Below are positions 46,021 through 54,947 of a stretch of DNA of 64,000 bases, in pieces; the stretch's first letter is position 1; every line of letters starts with the position of its first letter. Below the pieces are notes generated by a model. The model was not told the origin of the DNA. It saw only the letters and a list, made by a program, of their open reading frames with translations, and did no database searches. Origin of the DNA: Streptomyces sp. cg36 (GTDB taxonomy: Bacteria; Actinomycetota; Actinomycetes; Streptomycetales; Streptomycetaceae); contig NZ_CP163520.1 in assembly GCF_041080675.1 (NCBI RefSeq), positions 1,922,001 to 1,986,000 of the forward strand, written 5' to 3'. The translations under genes were made by a program, and so were the position numbers.

Positions 46021-47004
46021 TCAGCGCCCGAGCTCCTTGGGGATCTCCCCCGGCCGCAGGGGATCGGCGGGCTGCTCCAGGGGGGCGAGCTCCGTGAGGG
46101 CCTCCCACGGCACCTGGCGCTTGCGCAGGTCCGCGCGGATGTGCCCGGCCACCTTCTTGGTGTCGCGCCGGTTCATGACCGCGCCCACCGCCGCACCGAC
46201 CATGAACGGGGTCAGGTTCGGCAGATTGCGCACCATGCGCTTCATGATCTGCTGGCGCAGCTCCCGCTTCATCTGACCGCCGAGGGCGGCATTGAAGGTC
46301 GCGGGCCTGGTGACCTGGACGCCGCGCTCCTCGGTCCAGGACGTCAGATACGCCATGGAGCGCTCTTTGAGATTGCCGGGCGGTCGCATCCCGTAGACCT
46401 CGTGGAGCTCGGCGATCAGCTTCAGTTCGATCGCCGCGACCCCGGTGATCTCCGCGGCCAGCTCGGCCGGCATGGCCGGGGGGACGGGAAGCATCGCGGC
46501 GGCGCCGATGCCCGCGCCGACCGCCGACGTGGCGTTCGCCGCTCCCGCGATCAGCTTGTCCGCGATTTCCTCCGGACCCAGGCCCGGGAATTGTCCGCGC
46601 AGGGTCGTGAGATCACGGACGGGAATGCGCGGAGCGATCTCGATGACGCGGTCGGCGAGATGTCCGATCCCCGCCTTCGCACTCGCACCGCTCTTGCGGA
46701 CGCCCTTCTTGAGGGCCGGGACGCCTTTGGCGGCGGCGGCCTTCCGCAGGGCGTCCAGGCGTCGGGCCCCGGCCGCGGGCCCCGCCTGGTCGTCCAGTAC
46801 CGCTTCGAGCGAGGCCGGCCGGCCCCGCTCGTCCTCACGCGCGTGGTCGGCAGAACTCTCCGCCGGGAGGGCGGTCGGCTCGGTGGGTGCCCAAGCACCC
46901 CCTGCCGGGCCTGTGCCGCCCTGTGACGCCTCGGGCGTACCCGGGGCACCCTTTCGCCGGAACGGTCGCTTCCGGGGCGGTTCGGCGCCTTCCGCGCCTT
47001 TCAC
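46021..47004 (-). CDS. Hypothetical protein, possibly EcsC-like
   Basis: A 327-residue protein. The first 115 residues are charged and Pro/Gly/Ala-rich and look disordered. The remainder is helical, with two short hydrophobic stretches (SAVGAGIGAAAMLPVPPAMP and LTPFMVGAAVGAVMN). The segment EITGVAAIELKLIAELHEVYGM recalls the EcsC family, whose role is unknown; I am not certain of this. The start is GTG. DUF4193 lies 12 bases upstream on the same strand, so co-transcription is likely. Confidence 0.7.
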   Translation of the reverse strand: MKGAEGAEPPRKRPFRRKGAPGTPEASQGGTGPAGGAWAPTEPTALPAESSADHAREDERGRPASLEAVLDDQAGPAAGARRLDALRKAAAAKGVPALKKGVRKSGASAKAGIGHLADRVIEIAPRIPVRDLTTLRGQFPGLGPEEIADKLIAGAANATSAVGAGIGAAAMLPVPPAMPAELAAEITGVAAIELKLIAELHEVYGMRPPGNLKERSMAYLTSWTEERGVQVTRPATFNAALGGQMKRELRQQIMKRMVRNLPNLTPFMVGAAVGAVMNRRDTKKVAGHIRADLRKRQVPWEALTELAPLEQPADPLRPGEIPKELGR

Positions 47005-47016
47005 GGGCGTACCCGA

Positions 47017-47313
47017 TCAGTCGCAGTCGCGGCAGATCGGCTGGCCGTTCTTCTCCCGGGCCAGCTGGCTGCGGTGGTGCACGAGGAAGCAGCTCATGCA
47101 GGTGAACTCGTCGGCCTGCTTGGGCAGGACGCGAACGGCGAGCTCTTCGTTGGAAAGGTCCGCGCCGGGCAGTTCCATGCCCTCCGCGGCCTCGAAGTCG
47201 TCGACGTCGACGGCCGAGGCGGACTTGTCGTTCCGCCGGGCCTTCAGTTCTTCGAGACTGTCGGAATCGACGTCGTCATCGGTCTTGCGTGGGGTGTCGT
47301 AGTCCGTTGCCAT
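47017..47313 (-). CDS. DUF4193 zinc-ribbon-like protein
   Basis: A 98-residue acidic protein. The N-terminal half is low-complexity with repeated Asp, and the C-terminal half has CMSC and CRDC knuckles flanking HHRSQLAREKNGQPI, a likely zinc ribbon. DUF4193 proteins are conserved and highly expressed in actinobacteria; relatives are reported as RNA-polymerase- or stress-associated, but I cannot confirm a role. The ATG has GGGGGAGAG upstream. The long upstream region contains two palindromes. Confidence 0.87.
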   Translation of the reverse strand: MATDYDTPRKTDDDVDSDSLEELKARRNDKSASAVDVDDFEAAEGMELPGADLSNEELAVRVLPKQADEFTCMSCFLVHHRSQLAREKNGQPICRDCD

Positions 47314-47706
47314 GTCGCTCTCCCCCTCTGGGTGGTTGCGGTGTCTCCAGCGCACGTAACGCGTGAGAGGCCGGACTTGTGCCCGACCCGAGGCGGAGAT
47401 TTTGCCTCACATCAAGGTCTGTTACTCAATCGACACCCAGCCGCACTCCTCAAGAGTGATCGTCTTGGATGGCGATCGGGACCGTACACGGTCCGAATGT
47501 CGCACTTCACGGGCGCCACCCCGTGTACTTCCCGTGATCTCGCCCCCCGAAAACCCGGACTTTTCCCGGTTTTCCGGCGGTTGCCTTGATCACGGAGAGT
47601 AGATGGCCGGAAATTTGCCCCTGTGATTGATCACACACGAATATCTTCGGGACGGGTCCCGAAAATTCCGCTCAAAGCGAACTTCCGGACGGCATCGAAA
47701 AGCATC
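47314..47706. promoter_or_regulatory. Intergenic region upstream of DUF4193 with two palindromes
   Basis: This 393-base space between DUF4193 and cutS is AT-richer than its flanks. It holds GGACCGT-AC-ACGGTCC at 47479-47494, a perfect 7+7 palindrome, and TGTGAT-TG-ATCACA at 47622-47635, a perfect 6+6 palindrome. Both lie upstream of DUF4193 and downstream of cutS. No coding frame is credible. Confidence 0.5.
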
Positions 47707-48966
47707 TCAGACGGGCAGGGTGACACGCATCACGAGGCCGCCGCCCTCGCGGGGCTCCGCGATGATACGGCCTCCGTGGGCCCGCGCGACGGATCGCGCG
47801 ATGGACAGGCCGAGCCCGACGCCCTTGTCGCTGCCCGTCCGCTCCGTGCGCAGCCTCCTGAACGGCTCGAAGAGGTTGTCGATCTCGTACGCGGGAACCA
47901 CTGGTCCCGTGTTCGACACCAGCAGCACCGCCTGGCCGTCCCTGAGCTCCGTGGTGACCGAGACCCAGCCGTCCTGCGGCACGTTGTAGCGCACCGCGTT
48001 CTGGACCAGGTTCAGGGCGATCCGCTCCAGGAGCACACCGTTGCCCTGCACCACCGCGGAGGCCCGCTCGCCGCGGATCTCCACCGCCTTGGCGTCGGCC
48101 TCGCCGCGGGCCTGCTCGATGGCGCGCGAGGCGACCTCGGCCAGGTCCACGGGCTTGCGGTCGACGATCTCGTTCTCGCTGCGGGCGAGCAGCAGCAGGC
48201 CCTCGACCAGCTGCTCGCTGCGCTCGTTGGTGGCCAGCAGCGTCTTGCCCAGCTGCTGGAGCTCTATGGGGGCGCCCGGGTCGGAGAGATGGACCTCCAG
48301 GAGCGTGCGGTTGATCGCCAACGGGGTCCGCAGCTCGTGCGAGGCGTTGGCGACGAACCGCTGCTGGGCCGTGAAGGCCCGCTCAAGGCGGTCCAGCATG
48401 TCGTCGAAGGTGTCCGAGAGCTCCTTGAGCTCGTCGTCCGGGCCGTCCAGCTCGATCCGCCGACTCAGGTCGGTCCCGGCCACCCGGCGGGCGGTACGGG
48501 TGATCCGGCCCAGCGGCGACAGGACCCGGCCCGCCATCGCGTAGCCGAAGGCGAAGGCGATGACGCTGAGGCCGACCAGCGCCATCAGCGAGCGGGTCAG
48601 CAGGCTGTCCAGCGCGTGCTGGCGCTGCTGCTGCATGCACCGGCCGATCGCCTCGTTGAACTCCTGGGGCGTGCCCGGGCTCGGCACCTGGCAGCCGCCG
48701 CTGGAGACCGTCACGTTCTGCCCGCCGAGGAGCTTGAACGGCGGGTCGCTGCCGTGCCGGAGCGCGGAGGCGGCCAGCAGGTAGATGATCGACAGCAGCA
48801 GGATGCCCGCGATCATGAACATGCCGCCGTAGAGCAGCGTCAGCCGTATCCGGATGGTCGGCCGCACCCAGGGGAAGGGCGGCTCGGCGCCCCGGGGGGT
48901 CCAGGTCGGCTTCGGCGGCGCGGCCGGCGGGGCCGGGGCGGCCGGGGTCGTGGGGGAAGCGCTCAT
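47707..48966 (-). CDS. cutS: Sensor histidine kinase CutS
   Basis: A 419-residue kinase. A Pro-rich cytoplasmic leader is followed by membrane segments at about 45-67 and 127-147. The extracytoplasmic loop between them is about 60 residues and contains exactly two cysteines, Cys92 and Cys110. A HAMP domain, His210 in NASHELRTPLAINR, and N and G boxes complete the kinase. It pairs with CutR, whose gene ends 5 bases upstream. Recent work links CutRS to extracellular redox/secretion stress sensing through paired cysteines, consistent with these residues. The ATG at 48966 is used; the longer frame runs through cutR. Confidence 0.93.
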   Translation of the reverse strand: MSASPTTPAAPAPPAAPPKPTWTPRGAEPPFPWVRPTIRIRLTLLYGGMFMIAGILLLSIIYLLAASALRHGSDPPFKLLGGQNVTVSSGGCQVPSPGTPQEFNEAIGRCMQQQRQHALDSLLTRSLMALVGLSVIAFAFGYAMAGRVLSPLGRITRTARRVAGTDLSRRIELDGPDDELKELSDTFDDMLDRLERAFTAQQRFVANASHELRTPLAINRTLLEVHLSDPGAPIELQQLGKTLLATNERSEQLVEGLLLLARSENEIVDRKPVDLAEVASRAIEQARGEADAKAVEIRGERASAVVQGNGVLLERIALNLVQNAVRYNVPQDGWVSVTTELRDGQAVLLVSNTGPVVPAYEIDNLFEPFRRLRTERTGSDKGVGLGLSIARSVARAHGGRIIAEPREGGGLVMRVTLPV

Positions 48967-48971
48967 CGCTC

Positions 48972-49625
48972 TCAGATCCGGTATCCCGAGCCCGGCACCG
49001 TGACGATGACCGGCGGCTCGCCGAGCTTGCGGCGCAGCGTCATGACCGTCACGCGCACCACGTTGGTGAACGGGTCGGTGTTCTCGTCCCACGCCTTCTC
49101 CAGAAGCTGCTCGGCCGAGACGACCGCGCCCTCGCTGCGCATCAGCACTTCGAGGACCGCGAACTCCTTCGGGGCCAGCTGGATCTCCTTGCCGTCCCGG
49201 AAGATCTCCCGGCGGTTGGGGTCGAGCTTGATGCCCGCGCGCTCCAGGATCGGCGGCAGCGGCACGGTCGTGCGCCGCCCCAGCGCACGTACGCGCGCGG
49301 TGAGCTCGCTGAACGCGAACGGCTTGGGCAGATAGTCGTCGGCGCCGATCTCCAGGCCCTCGACGCGGTCGCTGACGTCGCCGGAGGCGGTCAGCATCAG
49401 CACCCGGGTGGGCATCCCCAGTTCGACGATCTTGCGGCAGACGTCGTCGCCGTGGACCAGCGGGAGGTCCCGGTCGAGCACCACCACGTCGTAGTCGTTG
49501 ACCCCGATGCGCTCCAGGGCGGCGGCGCCGTCGTACACGACGTCGACGGCCATCGCCTCCCGGCGCAGTCCGGTGGCCACCGCATCGGCGAGCAGCTGCT
49601 CGTCCTCGACGACGAGTACGCGCAC
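48972..49625 (-). CDS. cutR: Response regulator CutR
   Basis: A 217-residue OmpR-family regulator that is nearly identical in my memory to CutR of S. lividans/S. coelicolor (MRVLVVEDEQLLADAVATGL start). The receiver has phospho-acceptor Asp51 in VVLDRDLPLVHG and Lys in KPFAF; the winged helix covers about 125-217 and ends VPGSGYRI. CutRS was first found through suppression of copper-dependent phenotypes and influences antibiotic production. A near-perfect inverted repeat lies about 135-160 bases upstream. Confidence 0.95.
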   Translation of the reverse strand: MRVLVVEDEQLLADAVATGLRREAMAVDVVYDGAAALERIGVNDYDVVVLDRDLPLVHGDDVCRKIVELGMPTRVLMLTASGDVSDRVEGLEIGADDYLPKPFAFSELTARVRALGRRTTVPLPPILERAGIKLDPNRREIFRDGKEIQLAPKEFAVLEVLMRSEGAVVSAEQLLEKAWDENTDPFTNVVRVTVMTLRRKLGEPPVIVTVPGSGYRI

Positions 49626-49761
49626 GGCGCTTGTCCTTCCTGTGAGCCCTCGCGGGCCGCTTGGCCCCGGAGGCGGACCGTGGCCCGCCGGGGCGTTCTC
49701 AAGCCCTTACGGGCGGCTTCTTGGGCCACTGCGACAGTGACTGTGAGCTTCCATCCTGCCC

Positions 49762-49786
49762 CTTACGGCCATAAACCGGCGGTAAG
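49762..49786. promoter_or_regulatory. Inverted repeat upstream of cutR
   Basis: CTTACGGCC and GGCGGTAAG match at 8 of 9 positions across the AT-rich spacer ATAAACC. It sits in the 386-base region between cutR and the divergent 57-residue gene, and could be an operator or CutR site for either. Elsewhere in 49626-50011 I see only a CAGTGACTGTGAG element at about 49734. Confidence 0.4.
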
Positions 49787-50011
49787 ACGGTGCCGTCGCA
49801 CAGTCACCGCCCGACCTGCGCCTTCCCGGGGAGTTCGGGAATTGGCGGGATTCCCGGGCGAGTTGAGGTTTCTGCCGGACCGGGCGGGGGGAGGACGACT
49901 GCACACCCGCGATCACGCCCTGTATGTGGCTTGCCACTGCCTGCTGCGTGTGATCGTGACCCACCGTCGGCACACCCCCGTGCCACCGACCCATGACGAG
50001 GGGGCGCACCC

Positions 50012-50185
50012 ATGGACGCATTCACCGCAGGGCTTCTGCAGCGCATAAGGGCCACGGAGTCGGACCTCACGCGGGCCCGAGAGACCGGAGACGACTTCCT
50101 CGCGGAGGTCGAGCAGGCCGAGCTGGACGATCTCCATCGCCTCGCCGCCGAACACGGCGTCGAGGTGGCGCTCACAGCACGCTGA
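50012..50185 (+). CDS. Small conserved protein (57 aa)
   Basis: A short gene with ATG behind GAGGGGGC, Streptomyces codon bias and a stop followed closely by a 20-bp hairpin. The product is soluble and helical (MDAFTAGLLQRIRATESDLT at the start; ELDDLHRLAAEHGVEVALTA at the end), acidic, without cysteines or a signal. I recognise it only as a small protein conserved beside cutR in Streptomyces. A length of 57 residues would make it easy to miss. Function unknown. Confidence 0.8.
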   Translation: MDAFTAGLLQRIRATESDLTRARETGDDFLAEVEQAELDDLHRLAAEHGVEVALTAR

Positions 50186-50196
50186 TCCGAACGGAA

Positions 50197-50241
50197 CACG
50201 GACCCCCGGCGCCGCCTCGATGGCGGCGCCGGGGGTCCGTG
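50197..50241 (+). terminator. 20-bp hairpin after small gene
   Basis: Arms 50197-50216 and 50222-50241 are perfectly complementary with a TCGAT loop, starting 12 bases after the stop codon of the 57-residue gene. It also serves the convergent phosphatase gene ending at 50273. Confidence 0.88.
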
Positions 50242-50272
50242 CCGTGCGGGGTGCGGGCCCGGCGCCGACCGC

Positions 50273-51085
50273 TCAGTCGTGCCAGGCGCCGTGCTCCTCC
50301 AGGAGCTCCTGGAGCGGGCCGAACAGCTCCGGGGTGGCCGCGACCGTCAGCTCCCGGGAGGCCGGCTCGCCGGGACGGCCGCCGGTCAGGGCGCCCGCCT
50401 CGCGCGCGATGAGGTCGCCGGCCGCCAGGTCCCAGGGGTTGAGCCCGCGCTCGTAGTACGCGTCGAGCCGGCCGGCCGCCACGTCGCACAGGTCGATCGC
50501 CGCCGAGCCGCCGCGCCGGATGTCCCGGAAGCGCGGGATGAGCCGCTGGGCGACGGCCGCCTGGTGGGCCCGGACCGACTGGACGTAGGCGAAGCCGGTG
50601 CCGAGCAGGGACTGCTCCAGGGGGGCGGCCGGGCGGCAGCGCAGCCGCCGCTCGCCGAGGAAGGCGCCGCCGCCGAGCACCGCGCGGTAGGTCTCGCCGC
50701 GCATCGGCGCCTCGACCACGCCCGCGACCCGCTCCCCGTCGCGCTCGGCGGCGATGGAGACGGCCCAGGTGGGCAGCCCGTACAGATAGTTGACGGTGCC
50801 GTCGAGCGGGTCGATGACCCAGCGCACCCCGCTGGTGCCCTCGCTGGAGGCGCCCTCCTCGCCGAGGAAGCCGTCGTCGGGGCGGTGCTCGGCGAGGAAG
50901 CCGGTGATCAGCTTCTCGGCGGCGATGTCCATCTCGGTGACGACGTCGATGGGGCTCGTCTTGGTGGCGGCGACCGCCAGGTCGTCCGGGCGCCCGTCGC
51001 GCAGCAGCGCTCCGGCCCGGCGGGCGGCCTCCAGGGCGAGCGCGAGGAGCTCGGCGTTCTCGGCGGTGCGGTCGGGGTCGGTCAT
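50273..51085 (-). CDS. Inositol monophosphatase family protein
   Basis: A 270-residue Mg-dependent phosphatase of the IMPase/SuhB/CysQ superfamily. Metal-binding residues are in GEEGASSE, the WVIDPLDGTVNY signature and the C-terminal GLNPWDLAAGDLI. The substrate could be inositol phosphate, PAP, histidinol phosphate or similar and is not resolved by these motifs. It lies 9 bases downstream of the ferrochelatase gene, so both are on one transcript. Confidence 0.92.
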   Translation of the reverse strand: MTDPDRTAENAELLALALEAARRAGALLRDGRPDDLAVAATKTSPIDVVTEMDIAAEKLITGFLAEHRPDDGFLGEEGASSEGTSGVRWVIDPLDGTVNYLYGLPTWAVSIAAERDGERVAGVVEAPMRGETYRAVLGGGAFLGERRLRCRPAAPLEQSLLGTGFAYVQSVRAHQAAVAQRLIPRFRDIRRGGSAAIDLCDVAAGRLDAYYERGLNPWDLAAGDLIAREAGALTGGRPGEPASRELTVAATPELFGPLQELLEEHGAWHD

Positions 51086-51094
51086 GCTCGCTCC

Positions 51095-52246
51095 TTACGC
51101 GTACGGGCTGTCGGCGCCGGCCGCGGCGGGCCGGGGGGCGCGGGCCGGGCAGCAGCCGACCGGGCACAGGTCGTGAGAGGGGCCGAGCGCGCCCAGGGCG
51201 CACCGCTCGACGGCCGCGCCGCGCTCGCTCGCGGCCCGCTCCAGGACCAGCTCGCGCACGGCGGCGGCGAAGCGCGGGTCGGCGCCGACGGTGGCCGAGC
51301 GGGCGACGGGCAGGCCGAGTTCGGCGGCCTTGGCGGTGGCCTCGGTGTCCAGGTCGTACAGGACCTCCATGTGGTCCGAGACGAAGCCGATGGGGACCAT
51401 CACCACGGCGGGCGCGCCCCCGGCGTGCAGCGCTTCCAGGTGGTCGCAGATGTCCGGCTCCAGCCACGGGATGTGCGGGGCGCCGGAGCGGGACTGGTAG
51501 ACGAGCCGCCAGGGCCGCTCGGCGCCGGTCTCCGCGCGCACCGCGTCGGCGATCAGCCGGGCCACGTCCAGGTGCTCGCGCACATAGGCGCCGCCCTCGC
51601 CGTGCTCCTCGGCCGGGCCGGAGGTGTCGGCGGAGGCGTCGGGGATGGAGTGCGTGGTGAACGCCAGGTGGGCGCCCGCGCGGACCTCCTCGGGCAGCGC
51701 GGCGAGCGCGGCGAGGACGCCGTCGACCATGGGGCGCACGAAGCCGGGGTGGTTGAAGTAGTGCCGCAGCTTGTCCACCCGGGGCGGCTCGATGCCCTCG
51801 GCCTCCAGCGCCGCCAGCGCGTCCGCCAGGTTCTCGCGGTACTGGCGGCAGCCCGAGTACGACGCGTACGCGCTGGTGGTCAGGACGGCGATGCGGCGGT
51901 GGCCGGCCAGCGCCATCTCGCGCAGGGTGTCGGTCAGGTACGGCGCCCAGTTCCGGTTGCCCCAGTGCACCGGGAGGTCCAGGCCGTGCTCCGCGAAGTC
52001 CTTGCGCAGGGCGTCGAGGAGGGCTCGGTTCTGCTCGTTGATGGGGCTCACCCCGCCGAACAGGAAGTAGTGCTGCCCCACCTCCTTGAGGCGCTCCCGG
52101 GGGATGCCCCGGCCGCGCGTCACGTTCTCCAGGAACGGGACCACGTCGTCGGGGCCTTCGGGGCCGCCGAAGGAGAGCAGCAGCAGGGCGTCGTAGGGAG
52201 CCGCTTCGGGGGCCGCTCCGGGAGCTTGATCGCGCAGATCGGACAT
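51095..52246 (-). CDS. hemH: Coproporphyrin III ferrochelatase
   Basis: A 383-residue ferrochelatase (CpfC in the coproporphyrin-dependent naming). Actinobacteria insert iron into coproporphyrin III before decarboxylation to haem b. The N terminus [14 protein letters not shown] and the central [10 protein letters not shown] are typical. Cysteines at [10 protein letters not shown] and in the C-terminal LCPVGCCPA cluster fit the [2Fe-2S] centre found in actinobacterial enzymes. The C-terminal tail is Ala/Pro-rich. Haem supply is needed by katG elsewhere in the window. Confidence 0.94.
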   Translation of the reverse strand: MSDLRDQAPGAAPEAAPYDALLLLSFGGPEGPDDVVPFLENVTRGRGIPRERLKEVGQHYFLFGGVSPINEQNRALLDALRKDFAEHGLDLPVHWGNRNWAPYLTDTLREMALAGHRRIAVLTTSAYASYSGCRQYRENLADALAALEAEGIEPPRVDKLRHYFNHPGFVRPMVDGVLAALAALPEEVRAGAHLAFTTHSIPDASADTSGPAEEHGEGGAYVREHLDVARLIADAVRAETGAERPWRLVYQSRSGAPHIPWLEPDICDHLEALHAGGAPAVVMVPIGFVSDHMEVLYDLDTEATAKAAELGLPVARSATVGADPRFAAAVRELVLERAASERGAAVERCALGALGPSHDLCPVGCCPARAPRPAAAGADSPYA

Positions 52247-52425
52247 GACACCGATCCTGCCATCCGCCGCCGCCGACCGGGGCGGCGGGAAACCGGATAC
52301 GGGAGCGGCGGGAAAACCCCGTGCGTCCGGGGCGCGTCCCCGCGTAACTTCAACACCGTACGCTTTAGACGTTAAGTGCGCGGCGCCGGGCCGCGCACCG
52401 CTTGAGCCCGAAGCCGGAGCGCCCC

Positions 52426-53664
52426 ATGCCCAGTCCCTACCGCGCGATATTCGCCGCCCCCGGCACCCGACAGTTCTCCGCGGCGGGGCTGCTCGGCCGG
52501 ATGCCGCTGGCCATGCTCGGCATCGGCATCGTCACCATGATCTCCCAGCTCACCGGCCGCTACGGGCTGGCCGGAGCGCTCTCGGCGACCCTGGCGATGT
52601 CCGCCGCCGTGCTCGGGCCCTACATCTCGCGGCTGGTCGACCGGTACGGACAGCGCCGGGTGACCCGGCCCGCCACCCTCGCCGGGGCCGCCTCCGTGGG
52701 CGGACTGCTCGTCTGCGCCCAGCAGGGCGCGCCCGACTGGACGCTGTTCGTGTTCGCCGCGGCCAGTGGCTGCGTGCCCAGCGTGGGCGCGATGGTCCGG
52801 GCCCGCTGGGCCGCGCTCTACCAGGGCGACAGCCGGAGCCTGCACGCGGCGTACTCCTGGGAGTCGATCGTCGACGAGCTGGTCTTCATCGCCGGGCCGA
52901 TCCTCTCGATCGGGCTCTCCACGGCCTGGTTCCCGGAGGCGGGGCCGCTGATGGCGGGCGGGTTCCTGCTGGCCGGCGTCTTCTGGCTGACCGCCCAGCG
53001 CGCCACCGAGCCGGTCCCGCACCCGCGCGAGCACCACACCGGCGGCACCGCGCTGCGCTCCCGGGGCCTCCAGGTCCTGGTGGCCACCTTCGTCGCCACC
53101 GGCGCGATCTTCGGCGCGGTGGACGTGGTGACGGTGGCCTTCGCCGACGAGCGCGGCCACAAGGCGGCGGCCAGTCTGGTGCTCGCCGTCTACGCGCTGG
53201 GCTCGTGCCTGGCGGGCGCCGTGTTCGGACTGCTCCGCCTCAAGGGCGCCCCGTCGAAGAGGTGGCTGGTGGGCGTGTGTGCGATGGCGGTGAGTATGAT
53301 CCCGCTCCAACTGGCCGGGAGCCTGCCGTTCCTGGCCGTGGCGCTCTTTGTCGCGGGCCTTTCCATCGCGCCGACGATGGTCACGACGATGGCCCTCGTC
53401 GAACAGCACGTACCGCGCAGCAAGCTCACCGAGGGCATCACCTGGACCAGCACCGGGCTCGCGGTGGGCGTGGCGCTCGGATCGTCGGCCGCCGGCTGGG
53501 TGGTGGACGCCTCGGGCGCGCGCTCGGGGTACCTGGTGCCCGTCCTGTCGGGAGCGCTCGCGGCCGCGGTGGCGTTCCTGGGGTACCGCCGGCTGAGCAC
53601 GCCGGCGCCTGGGCGGGAGGGGCTCGGAGCAGATGAGCGGAGCGAACAGCAGCACGTGGCGTAA
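52426..53664 (+). CDS. MFS transporter
   Basis: A 412-residue major-facilitator protein with about twelve membrane segments. [18 protein letters not shown] is the loop 2-3 signature, and a charged loop near residue 195 separates the halves. It resembles small-molecule exporters; the substrate is unknown. The ATG at 52426 has GGAG upstream; the TTG at 52402 is less likely. The end overlaps the start of the lactone oxidase gene by 32 bases, so the two are co-expressed. It diverges from the ferrochelatase gene. Confidence 0.88.
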   Translation: MPSPYRAIFAAPGTRQFSAAGLLGRMPLAMLGIGIVTMISQLTGRYGLAGALSATLAMSAAVLGPYISRLVDRYGQRRVTRPATLAGAASVGGLLVCAQQGAPDWTLFVFAAASGCVPSVGAMVRARWAALYQGDSRSLHAAYSWESIVDELVFIAGPILSIGLSTAWFPEAGPLMAGGFLLAGVFWLTAQRATEPVPHPREHHTGGTALRSRGLQVLVATFVATGAIFGAVDVVTVAFADERGHKAAASLVLAVYALGSCLAGAVFGLLRLKGAPSKRWLVGVCAMAVSMIPLQLAGSLPFLAVALFVAGLSIAPTMVTTMALVEQHVPRSKLTEGITWTSTGLAVGVALGSSAAGWVVDASGARSGYLVPVLSGALAAAVAFLGYRRLSTPAPGREGLGADERSEQQHVA

Positions 53665-54943
53665 CTGGGCGGGGAACGTGACGGCGCGGCCGGCCCGGGA
53701 GGAGTCCCCGGCCTCCACGGCCGAACTGGCCGCCGCCGTGCGCCGGGCCGCCGAGGACGGGCTGACGGTGAAGGCGGTCGGCACCGGCCACTCCTTCACC
53801 ACGGCCGCCGCCACCGACGGGGTGCTGATCCGGCCCGATCTGCTCACCGGCATCCGGGAGATCGACCGTACGGCGATGACCGTGACCGTGGAGGCGGGCA
53901 CACCGCTGAAGCGGCTGAACGCGGTCCTGGCGCGCGAGGGGCTCTCGCTCACCAACATGGGCGACATCATGGAGCAGACGGTCGCCGGGGCCACCTCGAC
54001 CGGCACCCACGGCACCGGCCGCGACTCGGCCTCCATAGCCGCCCAGATCGTCGCGCTGGAGCTGGTCACCGCCGACGGTTCGGTCCTGACCTGCTCGCCG
54101 AAGGAGAACCCGGAGGTCTTCGCCGCCGCCCGCATCGGGCTCGGCGCGCTCGGGGTGGTCTCCGCGATCACCTTCGCGGTGGAGCCGGAGTTCCTGCTCA
54201 CCGCGCGCGAGGAGCCGATGCCCTTCGACCGGGTCGCCTCGGAGTTCGAGGCGCTCTTCACCGAGAACGAGCACTTCGAGTTCTACTGGTTCCCGCACAC
54301 CGGCAACTGCAACACCAAGCGCAACAACCGCAGCGCCGGTCCCGCCGCCCCGCCCGGCCGGGTGAGCGGCTGGATCGAGGACGAGTTCATGTCCAACGGC
54401 CTCTTCCAGGTCGTCTGTTCGCTGGGCCGGGCCGTCCCCGCGACGATCCCCGCGATCGCCAAGGTGTCCAGCCGGGCCCTCTCCGCCCGTACGTACACCG
54501 ACATTCCGTACAAGGTCTTCACAAGTCCGCGCCGGGTGCGGTTCGTCGAGATGGAGTACGCCCTGCCGCGCGAGGCCGTGGTGGAGGCGCTGCGCGAAGT
54601 GCGGGCGCTGGTGGACCGGTCGAACCTGCGGGTGAGCTTCCCGGTCGAGGTGCGCACGGCCCCGGCCGACGACATCGCGCTCTCCACCGCCTCGGGGCGG
54701 GACACCGCGTACATCGCGGTGCACATGTACCGGGGCACGCCGTACCAGGCGTACTTCACCGCCGTGGAGCGGATCATGACGGCGCACCAGGGCCGGCCGC
54801 ACTGGGGCAAGGTGCACACGCGCGACGCCGAGTACTTCGCCGAGGCGTATCCGCGCTTCGGCGAGTTCACCGCCCTGCGCGACCGCCTCGACCCCGACCG
54901 GCTCTTCGCCAACGCCTATCTGCGCCGGGTCCTCGGCGACTGA
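53633..54943 (+). CDS. D-arabinono-1,4-lactone oxidase family flavoprotein
   Basis: A 436-residue FAD-linked aldonolactone oxidase. The PCMH FAD domain (about 10-180) contains VGTGHSFT, where the histidine is the usual flavin attachment point, and TSTGTHGTG. The ALO C-terminal domain (about 185-436) ends with the family HWGKVH and PRFGEF segments. It oxidises a sugar lactone or alditol using oxygen and releases peroxide; the substrate is uncertain. The ATG lies inside the MFS gene end with GGAG 3-4 bases upstream. Confidence 0.9.
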   Translation: MSGANSSTWRNWAGNVTARPAREESPASTAELAAAVRRAAEDGLTVKAVGTGHSFTTAAATDGVLIRPDLLTGIREIDRTAMTVTVEAGTPLKRLNAVLAREGLSLTNMGDIMEQTVAGATSTGTHGTGRDSASIAAQIVALELVTADGSVLTCSPKENPEVFAAARIGLGALGVVSAITFAVEPEFLLTAREEPMPFDRVASEFEALFTENEHFEFYWFPHTGNCNTKRNNRSAGPAAPPGRVSGWIEDEFMSNGLFQVVCSLGRAVPATIPAIAKVSSRALSARTYTDIPYKVFTSPRRVRFVEMEYALPREAVVEALREVRALVDRSNLRVSFPVEVRTAPADDIALSTASGRDTAYIAVHMYRGTPYQAYFTAVERIMTAHQGRPHWGKVHTRDAEYFAEAYPRFGEFTALRDRLDPDRLFANAYLRRVLGD

Positions 54944-54947
54944 CGCC

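Noticed and set aside
47622..47635. CRP-like site TGTGATTGATCACA
   Set aside because: Half-sites TGTGA and TCACA are 4 bases apart, not 6, so it does not fit a CRP site; kept only as a palindrome.
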